A DNA stretch of 64,000 nucleotides from Cytophaga hutchinsonii ATCC 33406 (lineage in GTDB: Bacteria > Bacteroidota > Bacteroidia > Cytophagales > Cytophagaceae), in the NCBI RefSeq assembly GCF_000014145.1, contig NC_008255.1, forward strand, positions 3,178,001-3,242,000, written 5' to 3'. The notes under the pieces were generated by a model. The model was not told the DNA's origin and did no database searches. It was given only the letters and a program-made list of their open reading frames with translations. This document shows, piece after piece, positions 17,844-25,602 of this stretch. Numbering within the stretch: position 1 is the stretch's first letter; each line of letters starts with the position of its first letter. Position numbers and translations under genes: made by a program.

Positions 17844-19406
17844 CTATTTCCTCTTTAGCCCTTCTGCTTCCTTCATATCCTGCGGAACGACCATTATTAC
17901 ATCTTCGCGTTCCATTTTCATGGAACCGATTGCTCCTCCTTTAAACTTGCGTACGAATTTTTTTTGTGTGTATGAAACCGGACACAAGCTATCGTTTTTT
18001 AAGGTTGAATAGTACGCCGCCAAAGCAGCAGCCTTTTCAATAACATCCTGCGGAAAAGATTTTCCCGATTGATACTTAATGACTACGTGTGAACCGGGTA
18101 CATTTCGTGCATGCAGCCATAAATCATCTTTATGTGCATACTTTAATGTCAGCAGTTCATTGTTTGACGCATTTCTTCCAACCCAAATTTCAAAACCATT
18201 TACTTGATATCGTTTAAACGGAAAAATTTCATCTACCGCTTTTTCTTCTTTCTGATATTTTAATTCAAGCGCCTGCAGCTGCTTGTAATCAGAGATTGAA
18301 TCCAGGCTGGCTAAATCTGCTTTATAACCTTCCTGTTTCAATTTACGCTCTTCAACAATAACTTCTAATTGCTTAAACTGCTTGTGTCTGTTTTTTGATT
18401 TTTTATATAGCTGCTCTGCCATTTTCTGTGGCGAGAGTTTTTCTTTTAACTGTACAACAATTGTTTTATTCCGATAAAAATCAAACAGCTCACGTTCTTT
18501 AACACCTTCTTTCCAATCGTGCAGATTTGCCATGATCACATCGGCAATTTCATTGGGCGGTATCAGGTCGTACAACAGCAGCAATTGTTCGGATGTTTTT
18601 TTAATGTATTTTTCTGCGCCTTCTGCTTTCTTCTGCAGTAAGCTTTTTAACTTTATTTTTCTTTCCTGAAATAAATTATACCGGAAATAAAACTGAACAA
18701 ATTTAGATAGCGTTTCATACAAATCTGTAGAGGAGAAAATTGTATACTCCGTTGGCCACAGACAAAAGCTAACCTGCTGATCCTTCAACTGAATATAATA
18801 TTCTTCCGCTGTAGCAAAGCGATTGTATAAACCCTGCATTTTCTTGGCACATTCAGCGCCTGCTAAACCAGCAACCTGTTCTTTCAGATACTCATTAACC
18901 ATTGCCGGTAAATACATCGGCTTTAACATTTCTTCTACCGATTGCTCCGGATAAAATTGAATGTCTTTATCTATTGTATCTAATGAAAAATCCCAATCGC
19001 GTGTATGTACTTTCCTTACGATTTCTGTTACATTATTTTTTGAAAGCAGTAAAACGTTTGAGCGGGTTGCATACATTTTAAATACAATGCAGGAGCCATC
19101 CATAAACTCAATCACAACGCTACGATCGTTTCTGCCGGCATATACTGCAATTACAGATAATCCATAAATATCGGTAAAGTATGGGTGTACGTTTTGTTTT
19201 GGTTTAGAAATTTCTTCCGGAGCGAATACACATTGAAACATATCTTTCAATAAAACCTTTATGTAAAAAGGTGTCGCATCTGTTTTCTGAAATACCAAAC
19301 AGATTTCGTCTGCCTGCGGTGCAAATGCTTCCGTAAGTTTAGCTTGGTGCAAATCTTTTTGAAATTGCTCTGCAAGTGCATGTAAAATAAAAAAACTGCT
19401 TTGCAC
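17844..19406 (-). CDS. rqcH: NFACT-family RNA-binding protein (RqcH/Rqc2 homologue)
   Basis: A 520-residue protein with an N-terminal NFACT-N domain (QADEICLVFQKTDATP), a long coiled-coil middle and a C-terminal NFACT-R domain holding WLHARNVPGSHVVIKY, the family hallmark. Bacterial RqcH binds obstructed 50S subunits and adds C-terminal alanine tails to stalled chains. The frame is open into tRNA-Leu, but the family N terminus aligns with a GTG start at 19406 (reads MQSSFFILHALAEQF). That start lies only 16 bp after the tRNA-Leu 3' end, so the mRNA may be released by tRNA processing. No ATG exists in the plausible region. The C terminus ends KEAEGLKRK. Confidence 0.9.
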   Translation of the reverse strand: MQSSFFILHALAEQFQKDLHQAKLTEAFAPQADEICLVFQKTDATPFYIKVLLKDMFQCVFAPEEISKPKQNVHPYFTDIYGLSVIAVYAGRNDRSVVIEFMDGSCIVFKMYATRSNVLLLSKNNVTEIVRKVHTRDWDFSLDTIDKDIQFYPEQSVEEMLKPMYLPAMVNEYLKEQVAGLAGAECAKKMQGLYNRFATAEEYYIQLKDQQVSFCLWPTEYTIFSSTDLYETLSKFVQFYFRYNLFQERKIKLKSLLQKKAEGAEKYIKKTSEQLLLLYDLIPPNEIADVIMANLHDWKEGVKERELFDFYRNKTIVVQLKEKLSPQKMAEQLYKKSKNRHKQFKQLEVIVEERKLKQEGYKADLASLDSISDYKQLQALELKYQKEEKAVDEIFPFKRYQVNGFEIWVGRNASNNELLTLKYAHKDDLWLHARNVPGSHVVIKYQSGKSFPQDVIEKAAALAAYYSTLKNDSLCPVSYTQKKFVRKFKGGAIGSMKMEREDVIMVVPQDMKEAEGLKRK

Positions 19407-19422
19407 GATATGAATTACTAAG

Positions 19423-19506
19423 TGCCCACAGGGGGATTCGAACCCCCACACCACTTAAGGCACCACCCCCTCAAGATGGCATGTCTACCAATTTCACCAT
19501 ATGGGC
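19423..19506 (-). tRNA. tRNA-Leu (GAG)
   Basis: An 84-nt class II tRNA. Acceptor arms GCCCATA and TGTGGGC pair with one G-T, the anticodon loop is TTGAGGG (anticodon GAG) on a CCATC/GGTGG stem, and the T arm GGGGGTTCGAATCCCCC is present. The variable arm follows the anticodon stem, as in Leu tRNAs. CCA is not encoded. It sits just upstream of the NFACT gene on the same strand. Confidence 0.95.
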
Positions 19507-19558
19507 GATGGAATTGATTTCAAAGATATAAAATTTTGTCTGATGTTTTGTACAGGAC

Positions 19559-20596
19559 CTATTTAATTATAACATCCTGTATAAACTTTTCTGCATCGGA
19601 ACTAGCAGGTTTATAAAAAACTTTTTGTGTTTTGATTTTACGGATATCCAATCCATCCACATATAAAATTACATACGTCCGATCTACATCAAAATACACA
19701 TGCTTCACAACACCTTCACTTACTGTAAAGAATTCGGGGTTGTAATACACACGGCTCATGGGTGCGTAAAATTTAACTTTCACAGGAATGTACATCGCAT
19801 ATTTTTTTGACCTGTTCGGTATACACGTTGCCGACTCAATAAATTGCGTAGGCAGCGGTACGATCTCTTCATCTACCGGCTTTGTAAGTTTGAGTTTTAA
19901 AATCCCCTCTTCTACTACAGCGTTATCCGGAGTGAATACACATTCATTTGTATCAAACGTATGTGTTGCCAATTGCCAGCGACCATAATCCAGTTTATCA
20001 AAATTATCTGTCCACTTTAATTTAAACGTATCTTTTGATGCGGGCTGATAGGTATAATATTTAACATAATCATATCCGGCTTCCAGCGGAAATTTAGTTA
20101 CATCTATTTTGCCTGCCCAGCCAACGGCACTGCTTGGCCAGATGTTCATCATTAATTTTTGCGGGTGATTCATTTTAACAGCTGCATTACCCGTTAAGCG
20201 GTATACCTCTGCCCCATCTACCGACCAGGCAATGTATTGCGGTGTCCAGGTAAAAGCATAATCGTGAAAATTTTCGTGCGGGTTGAATGGCAGCACGTAG
20301 CGCTTTTCAGACATCAGGTGATTGCCGGTAATGGCATTGAACTGCACTTCGTTTGAATAGCGTCCTAACACTTCTATATCAATTTCATTCCAGCTGGTAG
20401 CAAAATCTGCTTCATCGTAAAAGGTAAAAAATGAATAGATGATACCGCTTGCTTCAGCAGGTTTCATGCGTACTTCAAACTTACCGTACAAAAACGTTTC
20501 TATCGTACGGATTTCAGCCCCCAGGTAAGGCTTCTCCTGCGCATATACGTGTATGGAACTAAGAATAAGTAAAGAAAGAATGAGTCGCTTAAACAT
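19559..20596 (-). CDS. Circularly permuted GH16 beta-1,3-1,4-glucanase (lichenase-type)
   Basis: A 345-residue secreted enzyme (signal peptide residues 1-19, ending VYA). The GH16 catalytic motif EIDIE is at residues 71-75 (nucleophile E71, acid/base E75), followed by FHDYAFTWTPQYIAWSVDG. In normal lichenases the strand pair with W--FD---RW and NN----DG-LKL precedes the catalytic motif. Here it comes after it: WTDNFDKLDYGRWQ and VVEEGILKLKLTKP lie at about residues 195-240, after YDYVKYYTY. This is the gene order of the Fibrobacter succinogenes 1,3-1,4-glucanase, a known natural circular permutation. A C-terminal extension of about 100 residues is unassigned. Substrate inferred from family: mixed-linkage beta-glucan, probably cut outside the cell or in the periplasm. 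Confidence 0.88.
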   Translation of the reverse strand: MFKRLILSLLILSSIHVYAQEKPYLGAEIRTIETFLYGKFEVRMKPAEASGIIYSFFTFYDEADFATSWNEIDIEVLGRYSNEVQFNAITGNHLMSEKRYVLPFNPHENFHDYAFTWTPQYIAWSVDGAEVYRLTGNAAVKMNHPQKLMMNIWPSSAVGWAGKIDVTKFPLEAGYDYVKYYTYQPASKDTFKLKWTDNFDKLDYGRWQLATHTFDTNECVFTPDNAVVEEGILKLKLTKPVDEEIVPLPTQFIESATCIPNRSKKYAMYIPVKVKFYAPMSRVYYNPEFFTVSEGVVKHVYFDVDRTYVILYVDGLDIRKIKTQKVFYKPASSDAEKFIQDVIIK

Positions 20597-20738
20597 AGCC
20601 TAAACTGATTTACTGAACGGTTTGTATGTAACATAACACAAACAAGCGAAAAAGGTTGCATGCAAGTAAGAATCCAACGTTTATTTGCATGCGGCACACT
20701 CACATTCATACATTCTATTTAAATAGCTTTAAAAACGC

Positions 20739-20768
20739 AAAAAGCCTCAGATAAATCTGAGGCTTTTG
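20739..20768 (-). terminator. Terminator of first tRNA-Lys
   Basis: Perfect 9-bp stem GCCTCAGAT/ATCTGAGGC (20744-20752, 20755-20763) just downstream of tRNA-Lys on the minus strand, with a T run following on that strand. Confidence 0.85.
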
Positions 20769-20776
20769 TTTTACTG

Positions 20777-20849
20777 TGATCCCGCTGGGATTCGAACCCA
20801 GGACCCTAACATTAAAAGTGTTATGCTCTACCGGCTGAGCTACAGAATC
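20777..20849 (-). tRNA. tRNA-Lys (TTT), copy 1
   Basis: A 73-nt tRNA. Acceptor GATTCTG pairs with CGGGATC, with G-T pairs, the D arm is GCTCAGCCGGTAGAGC, and the anticodon loop is CTTTTAA (anticodon TTT). The T arm is CTGGGTTCGAATCCCAG. CCA is not encoded. Identical to the copy at 21737-21809. It has its own promoter and terminator. Confidence 0.96.
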
Positions 20850-20889
20850 ATTTCTCAATTTTTGAGCTGTTTTTCAATAATTGAGAATG

Positions 20890-20921
20890 CAAAAGTAGCA
20901 CTTTTTAATAAATAACCAAAA
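20890..20921 (-). promoter_or_regulatory. Promoter of tRNA-Lys copy 1
   Basis: On the minus strand TTTTGG (20916-20921) precedes TACTTTTG (20890-20897) by 18 bp, matching the Bacteroidota -33/-7 pattern. The -7 box lies about 40 bp upstream of the tRNA 5' end. A 9-bp inverted repeat (20852-20860/20879-20887) lies in the leader. Confidence 0.65.
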
Positions 20922-21234
20922 CCTAAGCCACATAAGAAACTAATAACATATACACATATTTAAGAATTACGCGATATATCTTGAAATATAGACGATTAGC
21001 AATGTGAAAACTTTTAGATATACCTTAACAGCTACTATTATTACTTAAAGAGTTTGTATAAAATAACACTATGAAGTTCATAGACTCTGTTATCAAAATA
21101 ATTTTTTATGACCAATATCGAAGTCATAAATGCTTTTCAACGTGTTTATCCCGATTAGCCAATCAATAGATATGAAACAGCACGTTTTTTATTGCGCTCC
21201 GGAAAAATACTTCTACTAAAAAAATAAGCCGCAA
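20922..21234. other. Intergenic stretch without recognised features
   Basis: About 310 bp of AT-rich sequence between the tRNA-Lys promoter and the 3' end of a small membrane-protein gene. I see no open frame, tRNA or strong hairpin here. Confidence 0.6.
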
Positions 21235-21558
21235 TTAGTTTAATGCTCTATTAACCAACACGGTAATATTGGCAATGAAGATGCTGGTAGCCAGCACATA
21301 TAGTGTTAATTCGGTCCAGGATAAATTCAGAAATACCGTTGAAAACACAAGTACACATAAGGATAATACTTTAAAAAGAATACTAAAATACGTTACCCGT
21401 TTCTGTGCTTTCATAGCCTCATAAACATTATCCGTTGGACGTATCATTTTACGTATGACCGAGACAATATTCTCTCCTACAATCATATCAAAAAGAAAGT
21501 CTATAACCGTGATGATTACAATGATATCGGCAACAATTTCTATTGCGGCTATTTGCAT
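21235..21558 (-). CDS. Small integral membrane protein, unknown function
   Basis: A 107-residue protein with three likely membrane segments: about residues 5-28 (IEIVADIIVIITVIDFLFDMIV), 57-77 (FSILFKVLSLCVLVFSTVFL) and 84-104 (ELTLYVLATSIFIANITVLV). A short basic loop KMIRPTDN lies between the first and second segments. I do not recognise a family. It stands alone on the minus strand between the two tRNA-Lys genes, with no partner gene. The codon pattern and the length of the open frame support it as a real gene, but with modest certainty. Confidence 0.6.
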   Translation of the reverse strand: MQIAAIEIVADIIVIITVIDFLFDMIVGENIVSVIRKMIRPTDNVYEAMKAQKRVTYFSILFKVLSLCVLVFSTVFLNLSWTELTLYVLATSIFIANITVLVNRALN

Positions 21559-21698
21559 AAAACATGTATGTTATTATCAGCCGTAAACTGTTAAGTTAAA
21601 AGCCCGGTTTAATATAACTAAAAGCTTTAATACTAAAAACCTTCAAACAGATTATCCGGTTTAAAAAGTCTTGCGCCTTTACTTATGGATATAAAAAG

Positions 21699-21734
21699 AA
21701 AAAGGCTTCATTCAATTGAATGAAGCCTTTTTTC
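21699..21734 (-). terminator. Terminator of second tRNA-Lys
   Basis: The perfect 24-bp palindrome at 21704-21727 is flanked by T-rich sequence. It lies directly downstream of tRNA-Lys copy 2. Confidence 0.85.
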
Positions 21735-21736
21735 TG

Positions 21737-21809
21737 TGATCCCGCTGGGATTCGAACCCAGGACCCTAACATTAAAAGTGTTATGCTCTACCGGCTGAGC
21801 TACAGAATC
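21737..21809 (-). tRNA. tRNA-Lys (TTT), copy 2
   Basis: The 73-nt sequence is identical to copy 1 at 20777-20849, with anticodon TTT and no encoded CCA. The duplicated unit includes the promoter (see 21849-21879), while the terminators differ in sequence. Confidence 0.96.
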
Positions 21810-21848
21810 GTTGTGCTTTTACCGAATATTTTTCCGTAATTGCGAGTG

Positions 21849-21879
21849 CAAAAGTACGAGAGATTCATGAAAATGCAAA
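21849..21879 (-). promoter_or_regulatory. Promoter of tRNA-Lys copy 2, overlapping a divergent gene start
   Basis: On the minus strand TTTG (21876-21879) and TACTTTTG (21849-21856) are 19 bp apart, and the surrounding bases resemble the copy 1 promoter. The -33 part lies inside the first codons of the plus-strand gene starting at 21867. Confidence 0.65.
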
Positions 21880-22607
21880 GCCTAAGTCCTAAAATATTTA
21901 TTATTGCCGCGCTTTTTTTAACCTTAGTTTTCAACATTCAAGCTAATTCATTAAAAAACAACAATATAACCATAGGAGATTCGCTGTTTGAAAAGAAAGA
22001 TTATCAGGCAGCGATTATCTATTACAAAAAAGCCTTTGAAGAAGATCACGCATTTTCCCAACAGATGCTCTCCAGAATGGCTATGATTGAAGAATCTGCC
22101 GATCATTATGTAATGACCTTATATTATCTCAATACCATGTATTCGTATTACCCCGATAGCCGCGTAATTCAAAAAATGGAGGACCTTGGTGACAAATACC
22201 ATTTAAGCGGTTATAGCTATACAGATCTGGAATACCTGATTTCAATTTATAAGGAATACTATTATTACATCATCTTCTCCCTGAGTGCGATTGGTATTCC
22301 ATTCATTGTGTATTTATTTTTACGTTATAAAAAAGGCATTGGCCTGGGCATGCGCCCCTTTATTTTCGTATGTATTCTGGGTGGTGTATTCTATTTGAAT
22401 AATTACGATATCACACCTTCCATGGGTATTATTAAAAGTGATTGCATTATAATGGAAGGTCCGTCATCGGGTTCTGCTGTTGTAGAAAATATTGATGCGG
22501 GCCACCGGGTACGTGTGATCCGGCAGGAAGGTATCTGGTACGAAATCGATTGGAAAAATCAATATCGCTTTGTACGCGATGTGTATTTACTTCCCATCGG
22601 AAATTAA
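21867..22607 (+). CDS. Exported TPR-SH3b-like membrane protein
   Basis: A 246-residue protein. A signal peptide or anchor (FIIAALFLTLVFNIQANS) is followed by a TPR-like helical repeat (IGDSLFEKKDYQAAIIYYKKAFEED, with the neighbouring segment YVMTLYYLNTMY). Two membrane helices follow, at about 141-161 and 170-182, then a C-terminal SH3b-like domain with GSAVVENIDAGHRVRVIRQEGIWYEI. This layout resembles BatE of the Bacteroides aerotolerance cluster, but no other bat gene is nearby, so I leave it unnamed. Starts 21867 and 21873 are both possible; the earlier TTG at 21840 is unlikely. It converges with the next gene and overlaps it by 21 bp. Confidence 0.72.
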   Translation: MKMQSLSPKIFIIAALFLTLVFNIQANSLKNNNITIGDSLFEKKDYQAAIIYYKKAFEEDHAFSQQMLSRMAMIEESADHYVMTLYYLNTMYSYYPDSRVIQKMEDLGDKYHLSGYSYTDLEYLISIYKEYYYYIIFSLSAIGIPFIVYLFLRYKKGIGLGMRPFIFVCILGGVFYLNNYDITPSMGIIKSDCIIMEGPSSGSAVVENIDAGHRVRVIRQEGIWYEIDWKNQYRFVRDVYLLPIGN

Positions 22608-23423
22608 AAAACGTTTCACTTCTCCTCCATCTATTGTTTGTGTCAGTTTATGGTGTGCCAGCTCCAGCTCCATGAGTTGTGCGTGTGTTTGCATGGCAAT
22701 ACTGCGTATCTTACCGGCTGCCACAAGCTGATCCTGCTTACCCAGCACAAACAGCAATTTAATACCATGCCTGTTGATCAGGGAAATAAAGGCCTCCGGC
22801 GGCATACGTAACTTCCGTACATATACCCAGGTCTGATAAATTTTTTCTGTAAGGAATTTATTTTCCAGGTTGCGCTCAATAAACCTGTATGTAATCTGAT
22901 TCAGCAGACCTGCTTTATGCATTCCTTTTGCAATCCGTTTTATTGTTTCCGGATGCTTCATAACGGCTTTAAAAATTTTTCGGGACAGATATGTTGCCGT
23001 TGCAATCCTGAACCATACTGTATTACCAAAACCATCCGGTGCAATCAGTACCATACGCTGTATCCGTAAGGCTTGCAGTTCCAGCATACTTACCGCAAAC
23101 CGGGTACCCATACTGAAACTAAGGATTGAAAATTTTTCAATGGAATACTTTTCACGCAGCTGTTCAATGAGTGCATTCCACTGCGGTATTGAAATGACAG
23201 GTTCGTATGTTTTATTATTTTTAAGTGAAGTAAACAACTCGAACGCAATGACCGAATACTGGCTGCGCACTTGAGGTATGAATGCTGTATAAATGTCTGC
23301 TGTTTGGCCAAACCCGTGAAATAAAAACAGAAATGATGCACCACCTTTGTAATAGGTGTACGACACAGAAATACCATCAACATGTATGACTTCCATTTTT
23401 TCAGGCATTACTTCAGATTCCAT
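22587..23423 (-). CDS. Alpha/beta hydrolase
   Basis: A 278-residue alpha/beta-hydrolase-fold protein. The oxyanion-hole region is LFHGFGQTADIY and the nucleophile elbow is SFSMGT (G-x-S-x-G variant with Ser in FSMG). A later FVLGKQDQLV strand carries the expected acidic residue, and ELAHHKL carries a candidate catalytic His. Family members hydrolyse esters, thioesters or amides; the substrate here is unknown. No signal peptide is evident, so it is likely cytoplasmic. The 3' end overlaps the convergent TPR-SH3b gene by 21 bp, with no terminator between. Confidence 0.85.
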   Translation of the reverse strand: MESEVMPEKMEVIHVDGISVSYTYYKGGASFLFLFHGFGQTADIYTAFIPQVRSQYSVIAFELFTSLKNNKTYEPVISIPQWNALIEQLREKYSIEKFSILSFSMGTRFAVSMLELQALRIQRMVLIAPDGFGNTVWFRIATATYLSRKIFKAVMKHPETIKRIAKGMHKAGLLNQITYRFIERNLENKFLTEKIYQTWVYVRKLRMPPEAFISLINRHGIKLLFVLGKQDQLVAAGKIRSIAMQTHAQLMELELAHHKLTQTIDGGEVKRFLISDGK

Positions 23424-23733
23424 CGGTTAACAGGTTAACCAAATTACTATAATAAAACCGATTTTGATACTTATAGTTTTACTTAAACCATTACTTTAAA
23501 CTAATAAAATATTCAAATAGTACAAATTTTAAGTTTTTAATATTTTTATTATTGACATAAAATAGTAACATTTATTAAATTTTCATACATCTTTAATAAT
23601 TTAAATTATTGATATACAAATAATTAAATATAAATATACAACATTGAAAATATTAGTTAGTTCTGTAAATTAAGAACTAACTAATATTTTCATAACTTTA
23701 CAGTATTAATAGCATACAATTTTCAACATACTT
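23424..23733. other. AT-rich divergent intergenic region
   Basis: About 310 bp, very AT-rich, between the hydrolase (minus) and the GbsR-type regulator (plus). Apart from the long inverted repeat at 23646-23691, I see no gene or RNA in it. It should hold both divergent promoters. Confidence 0.7.
23646..23691. promoter_or_regulatory. 19-bp inverted repeat upstream of the efflux regulator
   Basis: Perfect 19-bp arms (23646-23664 and 23673-23691) with an 8-nt spacer lie 42 bp upstream of the regulator ATG. Each arm contains the tandem AGTTAGTT, so the full site offers several half-sites. No T run follows. Best explained as the operator of the regulator and its efflux operon. Confidence 0.7.
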
Positions 23734-24204
23734 ATGCCAACTGAAATCGTAACTGAAAAACAACGTGTCCTCATAGAAAAACTAGGTGTGTTCTATGAAC
23801 ACGAAGGCCATCATCCGGCAGGTGCGCGGGTTATGGCTCTGATGCTGATTGCTGACAGAAATGAACTGACTTTTGATGAAATAAGAGATGCATTGAACAT
23901 CAGCAAGAGTGCTGCCAGTACAGCCATCAATCTGCTGCTTACCACAAAACGCATTGAATATTTTACAAACCCGGGTGAACGCAAAAGATATTTCAGGGCA
24001 ACGATTGTGAACTGGAAATCACACATGAAAGAAAAACTTGAAGGCATTATTACCATGCATTCACTTATGAAAGAAATTATTGAACAGCGTCCGGATTCAA
24101 CTCCTGAATTCAATGCAAGTTTAAACGAGCTTCATGATTTTATGAGTTTCTTTCACAAAGAAATTCCTTTATTAATTGAACGTTGGAAAACATCTAAAAA
24201 GTAA
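23734..24204 (+). CDS. GbsR/MarR-type transcriptional regulator of the efflux operon
   Basis: A 156-residue winged-helix protein. The HTH lies in LTFDEIRDALNISKSAASTAINLLL (recognition helix SKSAASTAINLL), and the wing is about FTNPGERKRYF. The C-terminal helices form a likely dimer interface. The N terminus (YEHEGHHPAGARVMALMLIAD) matches the GbsR subgroup. It is the first gene of a plus-strand cluster with TolC, MFP and RND genes, 51 bp before the TolC gene. Together with the inverted repeat upstream, this suggests autorepression and control of efflux by a small molecule or antibiotic. The ligand is unknown. Confidence 0.85.
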   Translation: MPTEIVTEKQRVLIEKLGVFYEHEGHHPAGARVMALMLIADRNELTFDEIRDALNISKSAASTAINLLLTTKRIEYFTNPGERKRYFRATIVNWKSHMKEKLEGIITMHSLMKEIIEQRPDSTPEFNASLNELHDFMSFFHKEIPLLIERWKTSKK

Positions 24205-24255
24205 TACAATATTTTCTTACTCAATCCGACTACAACCTAAACTAAAAAAATCTTT

Positions 24256-25581
24256 ATGAGAATTTACTCCTTGTGCATTGGATTCTTGTTGTTTACAACA
24301 CAAGTATATGCACAGCAAAAACTCACCCTCAAAGAATGTATTGCGTTCAGCCTACAGAATCATTTAAGCAATAAAGTTTATCTGAACAATGTAGAGATTG
24401 CGAACCAGCAAGGCAGAGAAGCATTAGCAGGCTATTTACCTCAGGTAGCCGGTACGGCAACGTTTGATTACAATATTAAACGACAAACAACCATCATTCC
24501 TGCAGGCGCATTCAGCCCAACAGAAACAAGACTGCAATTCGGGCAGCCTTTTTTAACAACACCGGTCATACAGCTTGATCAGGTATTATATGATCAGTCG
24601 CTGTTATACGGCATCAAAGCGAACGGTCCGAACAAAGAGATCTCAGCACTTTCATTAAAACAAAATCAGGAAACACTGATCTACAATACTTCAGCGGCAT
24701 ACATCGAAACGGTTATTTATTCAGAACGTATCCGTATCCTCACAATTAATGAAAATAAATATAAAGACCTGTTAGCGATTAAAAAATTACAGTTCGAAAA
24801 GGGTGTTGCCACACAGGTTGAATACAACCGTATTCTTGTAACCTACAAAAACATAACTGCAGAAAAAACGCTTGCCGAAACAAATAAAGAATTAGCCTTA
24901 AACAAGCTGAAAGATGCCATGGGCATGACACTTCAGGAATCTTTATCCATCAACGATTCGCTGGATTATGCAAAACTGATTCCGGATTCGGATGCGAGCC
25001 AGTTTGATGTAACACAACTATATGCATATAAAATAAATGCAGAAAAAATTCACTTACAGGAAATTGATGTGAAGCGAAAACAATCGGCCTTCTTACCTAC
25101 CTTGTCCGGTTATGCGCGCTATGGTGCACAGGCATATGGCGCAGAATTCAATACGGCCTTTGACCGATGGTTTGATTACTCTACTATAGGTTTACGTCTG
25201 AATGTACCTATATTCAGCGGTTTCAGAAGAGACAGCCAGTTAAAGCAAAGTAAATTAACGCTTGATAACGCAAAACAGAATTTTATTATTAATAACAATA
25301 CCATGCAGCTTCAGTATATGAATGCAAATACGCAGTTAAAAAAATCATATAACGATGTTGCAAACAACAAAGAAAATTTAGAATTAGCTCAGGAAGTATT
25401 TGATATTACAAACCTTGAATATCAGAAAGGCAGTGCTACACTAACGGATTTATTAAACGCAGAATATTCTTTAAAAGAAGCACAGAACAATTACATTACT
25501 TCTACTTTAAATTTATTATCCTCTACTCTTAATAACGAAAAAGCAAAAGGTACACTTATACCATTTGCAACTAAACTATAA
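24256..25581 (+). CDS. TolC-family outer-membrane efflux channel
   Basis: A 441-residue outer-membrane factor. It has a signal peptide (MRIYSLCIGFLLFTTQVYA), then LTLKECIAFSLQNHL and the repeated helical hairpins of the OEP fold, with a second repeat beginning near SQFDVTQLYAYKINAEK and ending LTDLLNAEYSLKEAQNNY. It forms the trimeric outer-membrane duct of the tripartite pump encoded by the next two genes. The gap to the MFP gene is 21 bp. Length is normal for the family. Confidence 0.93.
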   Translation: MRIYSLCIGFLLFTTQVYAQQKLTLKECIAFSLQNHLSNKVYLNNVEIANQQGREALAGYLPQVAGTATFDYNIKRQTTIIPAGAFSPTETRLQFGQPFLTTPVIQLDQVLYDQSLLYGIKANGPNKEISALSLKQNQETLIYNTSAAYIETVIYSERIRILTINENKYKDLLAIKKLQFEKGVATQVEYNRILVTYKNITAEKTLAETNKELALNKLKDAMGMTLQESLSINDSLDYAKLIPDSDASQFDVTQLYAYKINAEKIHLQEIDVKRKQSAFLPTLSGYARYGAQAYGAEFNTAFDRWFDYSTIGLRLNVPIFSGFRRDSQLKQSKLTLDNAKQNFIINNNTMQLQYMNANTQLKKSYNDVANNKENLELAQEVFDITNLEYQKGSATLTDLLNAEYSLKEAQNNYITSTLNLLSSTLNNEKAKGTLIPFATKL

Positions 25582-25602
25582 CCTTTCTAAGCATTTATCT
25601 AT

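Noticed and set aside
17844-19454. NFACT start at 19454 within tRNA-Leu
   Set aside because: The extra residues are tRNA-Leu sequence read in frame; the family N terminus begins at GTG 19406.
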